Source: Bryum argenteum (Eukaryota; Streptophyta; Bryopsida; Bryales; Bryaceae). Taken from it: a stretch of 64,000 bases of DNA. A program made the position numbers and the translations under genes. Position 1 is the first letter of the stretch, and each line of letters starts with the position of its first letter. Below are positions 21,670 to 31,429 of the stretch, piece by piece. The notes under the pieces are model-generated. The model had not been told where the DNA came from. It saw only the letters and a program-made list of their open reading frames with translations, and did not search any database. Location of the stretch: NCBI GenBank assembly GCA_037043015.1, contig CM073321.1:41994420-42058419 (forward strand). Direction: 5' to 3'.

Positions 21670-21912
21670 TCAAAGTGCCCTACTAGTTCTTACCAAGGTC
21701 ACGGGAGGATCATCTAGATCTACAGGTGCAAACAGGTTGTAGTTTTCATCTATGCTTTTCACCACTTCTACAGACACGGAACCTAAAAATATGGTTTTCC
21801 CGTGGAGAGAAGCCCCAACTACATTTTTCACCTTCCCAAGTGCCATGACTTTATCCTCTTCTCCATCTTCTAGTCCCTTGAATCTCACATGATCACCTTG
21901 TTTGAACTCCAA
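21670..21912 (-). CDS. Last exon of TNP1-like gene (DUF8039-like domain)
   Basis: This 80-codon stretch reads KQGDHVRFKGLEDGEEDKVM, then ALGKV-KNVVGASLHGKTIFLGSVSVEVV, and ends LVRTSRAL before TAG. The layout (a short glycine-rich barrel around a VVGxxLHG core) resembles the DUF8039 domain that accompanies plant CACTA-like transposon proteins. The plus strand at 21913-21950 is pyrimidine-rich in the sense of an acceptor on the minus strand, so this is probably the final exon rather than a gene of its own. The next exon upstream (22320-22231) repeats the KxGDFVRLK opening. Assignment is tentative. Confidence 0.45.
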   Translation of the reverse strand: MEFKQGDHVRFKGLEDGEEDKVMALGKVKNVVGASLHGKTIFLGSVSVEVVKSIDENYNLFAPVDLDDPPVTLVRTSRAL

Positions 21913-22228
21913 ATAATCCCTTTCTTCTTCAACCTATATTAGAAAAAAATATACACAGTCAATACAAAAATTAGTTAGGACTAAAATGCTCCCTTGATAC
22001 AAAGATGTACTTCTCCAAGTCTTATGGCACTTATTTACATTCCATGAGTGTGAAAAGTCACATATTCAAATCTCATCACTAATCTCAGTCACATATGCTA
22101 ACATCATGACTGTCTCTAGTCAATCATGGTCAATCCTCCATGTAAATGACTAAAAACACTCACAAACTTGGAATACCGAATCTGTAGAGAACTAAAACAC
22201 AACATTCCAAGATGTAGCTCATGGGCAC

Positions 22229-22322
22229 TTACAGCTGAGCTCATTGGTGCATCTACATTTTTTTTCAATCTCACAAAGTCACCCTTCTTTGACTTAGGGT
22301 CGGACGTTTCTTGTACAATCTA
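22229..22322 (-). CDS. Internal exon of TNP1-like gene
   Basis: Between an acceptor TTTATAG and a donor GT-AAGT on the minus strand, the frame reads IVQETSDPKSKKGDFVRLKK and on to the donor. KKGDFVRLK parallels KQGDHVRFK in the last exon. Too short to assign a role. It shows that the gene is split into many small exons. Confidence 0.4.
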
Positions 22323-23286
22323 TAAAAGCAAAAAAATACACATAACAAGAATCAACTCGGATTGAATTGGTGCTTTCAAAAATAAAAATGGGACTATATA
22401 ATGTTGACTACACATACATGTAAATGTACCTTCGCATTCACGTTGCTCTTCCTCTTCCCTTTTGCGTTCTATTGATTTTCAACGTTGCCTTCCTTGCTCT
22501 TTTCAGCTTTCTCTTTAGTTACTCCCCCACACTGCCTTTTCTTCCATTGTGTAATCGTGGACTTTCTTCAGCTTCTCAAGCTCTGTCAAACGCATTTTCT
22601 TTTGGCTGCGAGTGTCCTCCTTGCGGGCTTAGAGGCCCGCAAATTTTGAGATGTGTACACCAATGCGGCACGTCCTCCTGCCTCTACCATAGTCACAACA
22701 CTACAATCTGGAGTGGCTCCTGTAGGGTTGTTCAAATTTCTTGTTGTCTATGAGTTGTTCACATCACCTACTACAGGAATCTTCACTGCTTTCTCCAAAT
22801 CTGCAGGCTGCAATTTTCATCCCCTTGCTTCCTACAATCCCTATAAAGTACGGATGCAACACGTGAACAAGAATCTTTCTAGTCAGTGCTTCAAATTAAG
22901 AGCAATGTTAGTAATTCAGCTTAACATGGACACATCTTCTTCACGGCTCTAGTCACTTATTCAAATTCTATAACTAGAAGTAGTAATAATTTCAAAACTG
23001 GTGACTATGAGAAGTCATATATTCTAGCTTCATTCCTAATTTGATCACAACTGCATCAAGTCAACATTCTTACATATCAATTCTGAAGGGATCCTCTCGG
23101 TCATTTTTTTGAATTATAAGCAAAGTTAGTGATCCAGCTTAACATTGGGACATCTTCTTTACAACTCTGGTCACTTATTCAAACTCTATGATTATAAATG
23201 GTAATATTTTTTAAACTGGAAAGTCGTATATTTTAACTTTGTTACAGATATTGATCAAGACTACATCAAGTGAACATTTTCACATA

Positions 23287-24042
23287 CCTTTTCAAAAGGG
23301 TCGGAGCCGGTAGACTCTGAGCTGGAGCTACTCTTTTCACTTAATACTGCCTTCATGGGGGTAACAATGGGAATCTGCAGGTGGTGCATGATGCGTTCCA
23401 TGTCCTTCTCAATGGATTTCCGCCAATCACTGGAGAACTCTCGTTGACATCAGGTACTCAGCTCGTCGGGGAGGTTTCTTTTCCCGGAATGAGTCTATGA
23501 GGGGCATATTTAACCTGTGCAAGCTCCTTTTTAATTTCACCCCTAGTTGGGCTTCTCTCGAGCTCAATGGCTTGCACATGAGATGTTACATCAACTAGTT
23601 AGTGTGTTGACAGTTGGAATGATCGCGTTGAAAGACACAAAAACGTTTGAAGCAAAATCTTACCAATTTAGCTCGTACGTACTCTTCGTATATTCTGATT
23701 CTTGTTGTTTTTTCTCCTCCAAGATAAGTTTAGATAACTTCACCCAATAGTTGTCTTGAATATGCATAGGCTTGTTCTTCACTTCTTGCATTCTATTCTT
23801 CAAGTGATGTCTCTTGGTCTTCAATTGGCGCCTCAAATGCTATGAAAAGCCTCCTCTGTCACCTTACTAAGGCCTCCATAATAGTCAAAAGTATTGTCAA
23901 CTTTTTCCTGGATAGCGAGGAGCATAGAGGTGTTCAAGTTCTTATAATTGTCTTCCCTGAAATCTATGGCCTGCGCATGACCTTGAAGAGAAGTTAGTCC
24001 AAACGGTCGATTGTGTCCTTGCGGTTGTCCTCTTAGATCCAC
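23287..24042 (-). pseudogene. TNP1-like central exons
   Basis: Reading from 24042, the minus strand gives NTSMLLAIQEKVDNTFDYYG and then HHLKNRMQEVKNKPMHIQDN followed by YWVKLSKLILEEKKQQESEY. This is the pattern of the TNP1/En-Spm-associated domain, with a basic helix, then W, then a QxxSE-type helix. Farther on (about 23440-23287) it reads DWRKSIEKDMERIMHHLQIP and ends at a donor GTATGTG. A stop near 23460 and frame changes suggest decay or unrecognised introns. In CACTA elements this protein binds the subterminal repeats. Confidence 0.5.
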
Positions 24043-24200
24043 CTCAACAAGATGTTTTCAAGGCCCTGATGCGTCCAAAACTGTAACCTCCTGAGCTTGT
24101 TGTTGCTTCAAAACAACCCCTCATCTAGACTTCTGGTCTCTGGAATACAAAGGCTTACCAAAGCTATAAGTCATCTCTGATGGAGATGATGTGGAGGAGT

Positions 24201-24590
24201 TTACCACGGACCCCTGCAATTCCATTGCTCGCCTCCATTGCAATAGTTGCAGTTGCTTTCTACAATTTCGAGCTCCAAGTTGGTAACGGACTCACGGCGT
24301 GGAATAGGTGTAGGTAGGCCACGGAAAGGAGTTGTGCTACAACCTTGGTTAGGATATATCCCGGCTCCAACATCATTGTAGTAGTCGAAGGCTTCTCCTG
24401 ATAGTGAATCCTCTGACATGTTGAGATGTTTGATTTGTTGAGGTTGCGTTGCTTGCTGCACACTTAGACTTGTTGACCTGGGTTTGGGAATTCTAGGACC
24501 TATTGGACCTTGCTTCCGCACCTTCCACACGGATGGCTCAGGTGCCAATGCTCTGACCTGCACAATGCGTTCAGCAGTAATCATGGTCAT
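24201..24590 (-). CDS. TNP1-like upstream exon, proline-rich
   Basis: A 129-codon open stretch rich in Pro, Ser and Gln (PEPSVWKVRKQGPIGPRIPK onward) with no recognised fold. Position and strand place it in the same gene as the exons at 24042-21670. Typical of the disordered middle part of CACTA accessory proteins. Confidence 0.4.
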   Translation of the reverse strand: MTMITAERIVQVRALAPEPSVWKVRKQGPIGPRIPKPRSTSLSVQQATQPQQIKHLNMSEDSLSGEAFDYYNDVGAGIYPNQGCSTTPFRGLPTPIPRRESVTNLELEIVESNCNYCNGGEQWNCRGPW

Positions 24591-26465
24591 TGCTAAGTTT
24601 AGTCATTCTGAAACAAGCAAGGAAACACAAATCTCCCAATTGCAAAACAGTCATACATCTTGAGCATGATACAAGTTTTTTGGTCATATTTCTCATTCAT
24701 GTGACTATCAGGAGTCATACATCTTACAAACATGACTACAGACTCAATGCAAAATTATAACCACACAATCAAACACCTACCATCGCTCGCTGCAATATCA
24801 AGGAAGCAAACATGACGATAAATTCTAGCAAGCAAATACAAAATCTTAGGCACAAGTTCAAAATATACCATGTTAATAAAACTCAGTACTTATCTAGTCC
24901 ACATTCACCTAAGATTTTTGCACTCCTACGGGCAAGACCAAAACATCGCCATTGATATGATTGTCATCGTTCTCCGTGTCCGTACTCGCCAATTTCTCCT
25001 CTTTGTTATGCCACTCGTCGGAGCTACTCTTGACGCTCCTCACATCATTCTGCTTCTTTGCCCACTTCCGTAATCTTCCAAGCTTTGGTAGCAGTTGTGC
25101 AGTTTGCAAACTCTAACCCACTAGTTTTCTAGCGTAGCTGCAATTTGAGCATTCAAAAGCATCTTAGACCGGCGAGTGCATTCAATGGAGGAAATATTGA
25201 GGCTAATACAGAACCAAAAATCTTTAGACCATCCAAACGTACATTTCTATGCAATTTTTACCCTCATGCAACCTATAAAACCTTAAGAAATGCTTGAATT
25301 TCTACATAAAGGTAAGGTATGCTGAAATTCACATACAAAGGCGGGTTTTGAAATGAATTGAAGATCCGAACGGTGAGAAAAATCAATGGATTGAAGATCC
25401 GAACTGTGAGAAAAATCAATGGATTGAAGATCTAAACGGTAAAACCATGCCTTCATACCATATGTACATGAATGAAAAACATCATGCTACTACCAAGGAA
25501 TCAAGATGTTGCCTGGACAAGCGAAATACCAGTACAAGAGCAAGATTCGAAAAACAGAACATGATAATGCTAGCACAAAGGGCAAGCTTTGACATTTAGG
25601 ATAATTTTAGTAATAATTCAGCAATTGTATGCGATGAAGCCTTTAATATTGAAAAGATTTTCAACTAACTAGAACACTGAAGGTAACGATCCTGGACGGG
25701 CTGGTTCAGATAACAACCTCACTCTAGAGAGATGCACTCAATACAAATAGTCACACTGTGAATATCCACGGATACGAGACAAGTAAAAGTCAGAGCACAC
25801 ATCAGCAACTTTATGACACGGTTAAGGTGACGTGATCAATTTAGTTACTAAAATTCAGAGTATGATAATAAAGGCTCCCCACCTTCGTTTGGAAACACGA
25901 GATCAAAAACCTGAGCCATCTAACAGATTGGAACAGGTTCACTAATAGACTAAGTAACTGCACAACAAATCTACATGAACGTCCTTAGATCAATGGCACT
26001 ACCAGAGGCCCCCCAGTTACAATCGAAGCGATACAAAAATTCATCGTCGACATCGTCGACATCAGTATTTGAGTTACAAATAGAGATCATCATGAGAAGG
26101 CAGACGACCCTTTCATGCAACAACGCAGATACTGAAGTGATGAAGTACGAGTACTCTAAGAATGCAGACAAGTCAAGTCAACGCAAGTCAAGGCAATTCA
26201 AAACCATCAAGAATTAGAAATGTAGCTGCCAGTTATGGTCAACACTCTTAGGTTGTGACTTTTACTGACAGGCGGATATGGTCAACACTCCAGACATTAG
26301 CAATTTCATGACACGGTTAACGTGACGTGATCAGTTCTGTTACTAAAATTCCGAAAGAGAATGACGGCAAGAAGCGAAGGAGGTACAACTCTGAAATGCG
26401 GGGTTTGTGGAGTGTGGAACCTGAGGTGGGAGAACCCTAGCAATCACAGTATGAAATCACAAGGT
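24591..26465. other. Intron-like region without genes
   Basis: It contains further TGACTATC/GAGTCA dyads (24710-24750) and a 33-bp tandem repeat at 25358-25443. Near 25805-25865 and 26305-26350 a similar phrase recurs (ATGACACGGTTAA-GTGACGTGATCA), a diverged direct repeat about 500 bases apart. No gene seen. Confidence 0.35.
25358..25443. repeat. 33-bp tandem repeat, about 2.5 copies
   Basis: The unit TTGAAGATCCGAACGGTGAG... starts at 25358, 25391 and 25424, exactly 33 bases apart. Confidence 0.85.
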
Positions 26466-27079
26466 TTATCTTAGCTGTCTGAATTGCCTCGTTCGCTGCG
26501 CCCATGCCTTGTTCTGGTGCAGCAGGGGGACTCCGAGCCCCGGCGCCTTCGTTGCGAGACTATTGCGATACAGCCGAGCAAGTGAAACTCGAAAGAGATT
26601 GTCGGCTTTAGTGTTACCCAGGGGCATTAACGTGTTTGCTCGCGGCGCGAGCACCTCAGTGCTCTTAGTCTGTGTCTTTCCCTCTCCTCCCCCCTTCAAT
26701 GGTTGTTGCCTGTTTGAAGGATGCTGTCAACAACGGCACTCCGAGCTCGTGTAGCTTCAGGGAGTTCTTTTGCAAGTTCTCCTGCCGCATCCTCTCGTAC
26801 TCAGGCACATTCACCTCCTTGTTGTGTGGAATCTCTTCCTCCCCCCTTCAATGGTTGTTGCCTGTTTAAAGGATGCTGCTAACAACGGCACTCCGAGCTC
26901 GTGTAGCTTCAGGGAGTTCTTTTGCAATTTCTCCTGCCGCAACCTCTCGTACTCAGGCACATTCACCTCCTTGTTGTGCAGAATCTCTTCCTCTCGTTTG
27001 CAGCCTTCAGATTCGCAAGAGGAGGTGTCGCTAAGGGTTGCCAAGGGCGCTTCATCGTCGTTCGTGTGTATCGCCATTG
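26466..27079 (-). pseudogene. TNP1-like first exon with duplicated helix motif
   Basis: Starting with ATG at 27079 the minus strand reads MAIHTNDDEAPLATLSDTSS and then NKEVNVPEYERLRQEKLQKN followed by SLKLHELGVPLLAASFKQ. The YE-x-R-x-K-x-x-N-x-x-x-L-x-x-LG pattern is common in plant CACTA accessory proteins. The segment is present twice because of a 152-bp tandem duplication (26694-26997). As 152 is not a multiple of three, reading through both copies changes frame. It is divergent from the Tnp2 remnant at 28600. Confidence 0.5.
26694..26997. repeat. 152-bp tandem duplication
   Basis: Bases from about 26694 and from 26846 are the same for about 152 bases with few changes (CTTCAATGGTTGTTGCCTGT begins both). 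It lies within the TNP1-like exon and shifts its frame. Confidence 0.85.
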
Positions 27080-28599
27080 CTCGAGGTAGCAGCAGCAAAA
27101 ATGTGTGAGGCACCCGTTCGCCTTAGAAATCGCCATTTTAAAACCAAGGTACAATTCCACCGCTAGATTCAAAAACTTAATGCGAGTTAGTAGGAGAGTA
27201 GCTCCACCACAATAATAAGCTGCCAAACACTTTTGTAGAAATTAGCTCCGACTCCAAACTCTAAACCCTAAACGCTTAGTCATACGTCTCGTTCTTATGA
27301 CTATAAATAGTTACAACACCTAAAAACATAGTGAGATCTGCAGTCAGTGCTTTAAATCATGTGACAAAATAAAAGTAGAAATACATCTTGGCAAATGCAA
27401 GCGTGATTCTCGTAGTTTCTTCTATCGTTTGTAGTGTGAATAAGGTAGATTTTTACTTCACATGTAAGCGCGGTGCACTTGCCTTCTAGAATTTCAGCAG
27501 TGAGCCAGTGATCAACTCATGAGACTCAGATTTGATCCAATAAGATAAAATCTAGTTGAGTGTAGGTTTTAGTGAAGGAGTTGTTTGATGTTGTCCTATT
27601 TGAGACTTGTCGCCAAATTTGAGATGGTTATTCAAGATTGTCTATACTGTGCAGGTCTAAGTGCATTTTTGACAATGCCCATGGATGTGTTGAATCCCGA
27701 GCTCTAAATTCAAGGCTTTATCAAAAGGTTTGTGCTACGTGATGACTTTTCAAAATTCATATTCGTGCTTGCTCTAAGTTATTAACAGCTTTACTGACAT
27801 CTTCAAGCATTGAGTCTTTGTTCTATACATTAGTGGATTAGGGCACTGTAGAACTGTAAATTCATTGAATTTTATATAAAACTCATCTTTTCTGCGTAAT
27901 TTTGAAGTGATCTTGACCTTCACCCTCGATGGTAGCTTTAAAGAAGGTACTAAAAGACAAAATTGCGTCAGTGTCAATTCTAGGATGGTGTAACAAGGTT
28001 GCTGAAGTTTCAACCTGGGCATCTTCGATTGAAGTGTGCAAAATTATCCACATTGAAATAGTAGTGAGATTGTAAAGTGATGTTTTTCTTTGGTTTGTTA
28101 CTTATGCCTTTACATGCGATTTTGGGTTCTTCTGGTATTTCTCTCCGGTGATTGTTAATTTTTACTTGAGAGGATTTGATCCGTTCTAAATTGTATGTTT
28201 TGGTTTTGAGTTCTTCTCTTTGACTTTCTTCCCTTCAATTAGTGGATGTTTTGGGATGATCAAGCTCCTGCACATTTGTTGTTTCTAGCTGTTCAAGAGG
28301 TTGCAACGCCTGGTGAAGGACAATCAGACCAAGGTTATTCATAAGTTTGGTTTATTTGACGATACAAAGTCACAAAACTTCATCATATGGCGACTTCAAT
28401 AGTCAGTAATTTGGTTCATGTGACTGATGGCAATAACAGAGTTGAACATTTATGGTGAATTCAACTTTGAATGCAATATTGATGAAGGTACTAAGTTCAT
28501 ATGCTCAATTTTGTGTGCTTTGTATAGAGGAGCACGTGCCTCTCACCACTTTACATTGGCAAATGGCTAGTCATGGTGCGAGGGGGGCAAGCGACCTTA
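27080..28599. other. Divergent intergenic region of the CACTA-like element
   Basis: No gene is seen. It holds scattered dyads of the TGACT-AGTCA type (TATGACTATAAATAGTTAC near 27297, TGGCGACTTCAATAGTCAG near 28388) and one AAACCCTAAA word. It separates the minus-strand TNP1-like and plus-strand Tnp2 genes and so would contain both promoters. Confidence 0.35.
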
Positions 28600-30038
28600 A
28601 CCTCTAGGATTTGGAGGAGAGAGAAGCAGACAAGCGAGGCCTAACGAGCTACCCTTATCCATGCAAAAATTGTATGGGAGGTTGTTGCATCAACAAGACA
28701 ACCATTCAGAAGCATCTCAGCACTTTTGGAAGAGACCCTCAATTCAATGTGTTTATTTTGGTATGTCAATACTACGTATCGTAAGAAGCAAGTTCTTCGA
28801 TGTCTACTGGTGAAATTCTTTTAATGATTAATTCTAAAGGTATGTTATGCTCAGGCAGGTCTCGTGGATGGGGACAATGACCTTGTTGAAGAGGAGATCA
28901 GAGAAAGTCCTCATGCCCTTGACAATGACAATGACGGCATGGACGCAGTGAGAATGATCATGGAGTGTCTCTCTAGATACGATAACCTCGAGGACAAAGA
29001 CGGTGACGAATGTACTCCTACAAATTATGATGAAGAGGACAATGAAATCCCTTGGGAGGAAGGAGACAATACAACAAACATGATGGAGGAGTTACTGGAG
29101 CATTCTAGAACTCCTCTTTTTACAGGTGCTACAACAAGTCGGTTGGTATTAACTCTTTTGCTACTCAACTGTTATGCGGTCTTTCGAGTATTAAATGCTT
29201 TTGCTGACGAACTACTTCAATTGCTGCATATCCTCCTTCCAAGTGAAAATTACCCACCGTGTTCTCACTATGAAGCTCACAAGTGTGTTGGGAAGCTAGG
29301 ATTGTCTTATAATATTACACATGCATGTTGCAATGGATGCTGCTTGTTCAGGAAGGAGCTGCAGGTCGCGAAGTCTTGTCCGAAGTGCAACGCCTAGAGA
29401 TACAAGTCAGCGTCCAATCAAATCCCCTTCAAAATTCTACACCATTTTTCTTTGATTCCCCGTCTGAAGCCCATGCACCGATGTAAAAGATTGGCGGAAC
29501 TTAACAAATGGCACGCCAATCAGAAGAAAGAGGGAAGTAATGTGGATTGCGTCCCGGATTCAAAGGCCTAGGAGCACATTGAGTCATTGGATGCAAACTT
29601 TACAGCTGAGCACAACAACATACGCTTTGGATGGCTCTATATGGGTTGAATCTATTTGGAAACCAATCGCTCAGTCACTCGACATGGCCGGTTCTCCTAG
29701 TGAACTATACTTTGCCTACATGGCTAGTGACAAAGCAATTTTTCATCATGCTTCCATTGCTGATTCTATATAAAAGAGAGCGTGACCGCGGAGAACATTG
29801 TTGGGTACCTCACTCCACTAATTGAAGAGCTCTTGGAACTCTGGGAAGGAATTCCGGCCATAGATAAGTCTGAAGAGCCCTCTAGACAACATTTTAAATT
29901 GCGTGTTCTACTTCTTTGGTGTATTCACGACTTTCTTGCATACGGGCTAATATCTCGTCAAGTCACAAAAGGGTTTAGAGCGTGTATGGATTGTGGGTCG
30001 GATGAAAGCACACTAGGGTGGCACTCTTACGGCCACTA
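28600..30038 (+). pseudogene. CACTA (En/Spm) Tnp2-type transposase remnant
   Basis: The first exon encodes the transposase-associated zinc finger (YPYPCKNC...KTTIQKHLSTFGRDPQF) and ends at donor GTATGT after 28760. The next exon starts at 28859 with an acidic stretch, then TPLFTGATTSRLVLTLLLLN, HYEAHKCVGKLGLSYN and CCNGCCLFRKEL...CPKCNA. This is the classic Transposase_21 N-terminus. Reading on, PLKPMHRCKRL, SLDANFTAEHNNIRFGW, NLFGNQSLSHSTWPVLLVNY, FIMLPLLI and RVLLLWCIHDFLAYGLISRQ follow. TAG codons at 29395 and near 29570 and at least one frameshift break it. The catalytic C-terminal half is missing after 30038. This copy cannot make a transposase. Confidence 0.9.
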
Positions 30039-31429
30039 AAAAGTACTAAATAAGTACAAGTTTTTCAAGATTTTTAACCATTATTTGGCAAAAGTCAATA
30101 ATAATAAACTTTTTATGCAATTTAAAGATTTGGCCCTTATAAGTTAATCTTTGGTCTAAACACAATATTCATTAATTTGAGAGTTAATAATCCTCTCAAA
30201 TTGAAATTGAGAGGTTTTAGATTGAAGTTTTGTTGTACACAAATAACTTAGAAAGTTATAAATCATTCAATTTAAAGTATAATATGGGGGAAAGTTCGTG
30301 CATTGTGGACTTTCCAAGTCGGAATTCCAATTGATTAATATAAAGGCTGGAGTAATTTTATTATGGACACCAAGTCATGAGCTCAGTGGTTGGATGAGAA
30401 GGAGTCTTTGATTAACGAAGGTGGTCCGAGTACAATTCCGATCGGACTCGTTTGAGCAGCTAAAATGTACACATGACTTGGTATATAGATAGATAAGAAT
30501 TCCAATCTTCAAGTCGAAGATTGGCGTAAATATAGTGTCTGTTCGTAATGTCTTTACCTCAATCACCACAGGACAAAGAGGTAAAGGAACAAAACTACTC
30601 ACCCCTTACAGGAATAGACACTAAACTATACACGTAACTGAAACTGGACTAAACTAGAGTAACCAAGATAAAATTAAACTAGAGTAACCGAAATAGAACC
30701 ATTTGGGGTGCGAGTGTTTGGTGGTGCAATGGGTGTGTTAAGTGGAATTTTGGTGGGATAATAGTCACCCAGCCCTGCAGGACGATTGTAATCGTGCTGG
30801 ACCGAGTTCGAACCCCGACGGGCTCGTTTGAGCAGTACGCAAGGGTTGGGGCTCTCTGTGAGTATATGGGAGAAAAGTAGTATCAACCACCCGGCCCCTA
30901 CCCAGAACATGACTTGGTACTGCTAAGTGAGCTTCGGCGGGCAGGAAAATTTGTGCTACCAACCAGCCATGTACCATTAATTGTGACATGTATGACGCAC
31001 ATAAACATTAGTGGTGCTAACCACTACTACCTTTTAGAACAAGTTAAATACATGTTATCATTTTTAGTAACAGAGATCAATCGACAAAAGTATTAAATGG
31101 AAAGAACAAACCTACACTATGATATAATATAGAAATAGAATTTCATACATGCGTACAATACACTTTTGATTTCGAATGAAACCCAGTGCCACGATAAAGT
31201 GTTGCTCGAAGCAAGCTAAGTAACTTGAAAAACTCCATACCCTATCAATACTACCAACATCCCAAACCACACATCCTTGTAGATTATTTGGTCTAACATA
31301 TCTTCTATACTTTTAAATGCCTATAATCTTTTGAATTTGAAACAAAAGATTATTATTTCTAAGTCGTAAGACAAAGCCATGACTATGTACTTACAACACA
31401 CAAATACAAATTGAATACATATTAGACCT
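30039..31429. other. Truncated-element junction with SINE-like patch
   Basis: No gene. Near 30177-30215 there is an inverted AATTTGAGAG/CTCTCAAATT motif. A tRNA-like B box is seen near 30806 (see separate entry). The rest is AT-rich and includes the 3' flank of the broken transposase gene on the minus strand. Confidence 0.3.
30700..30925 (+). repeat. Possible tRNA-derived SINE fragment
   Basis: GAGTTCGAACCCC at about 30806 is a good RNA polymerase III B box, set in GGACCGAGTTCGAACCCCGA and followed by a non-tRNA body (GGTTGGGGCTCTCTGTGAG). A weak A-box-like stretch (GTGCAATGGG) lies about 80 bases before. It is not a foldable tRNA gene as far as I can see. A decayed SINE is the best guess. 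Confidence 0.3.

Noticed and set aside
30780-30840. A functional tRNA gene
   Set aside because: A B box is present but no acceptor stem, anticodon arm or proper A box could be laid out.
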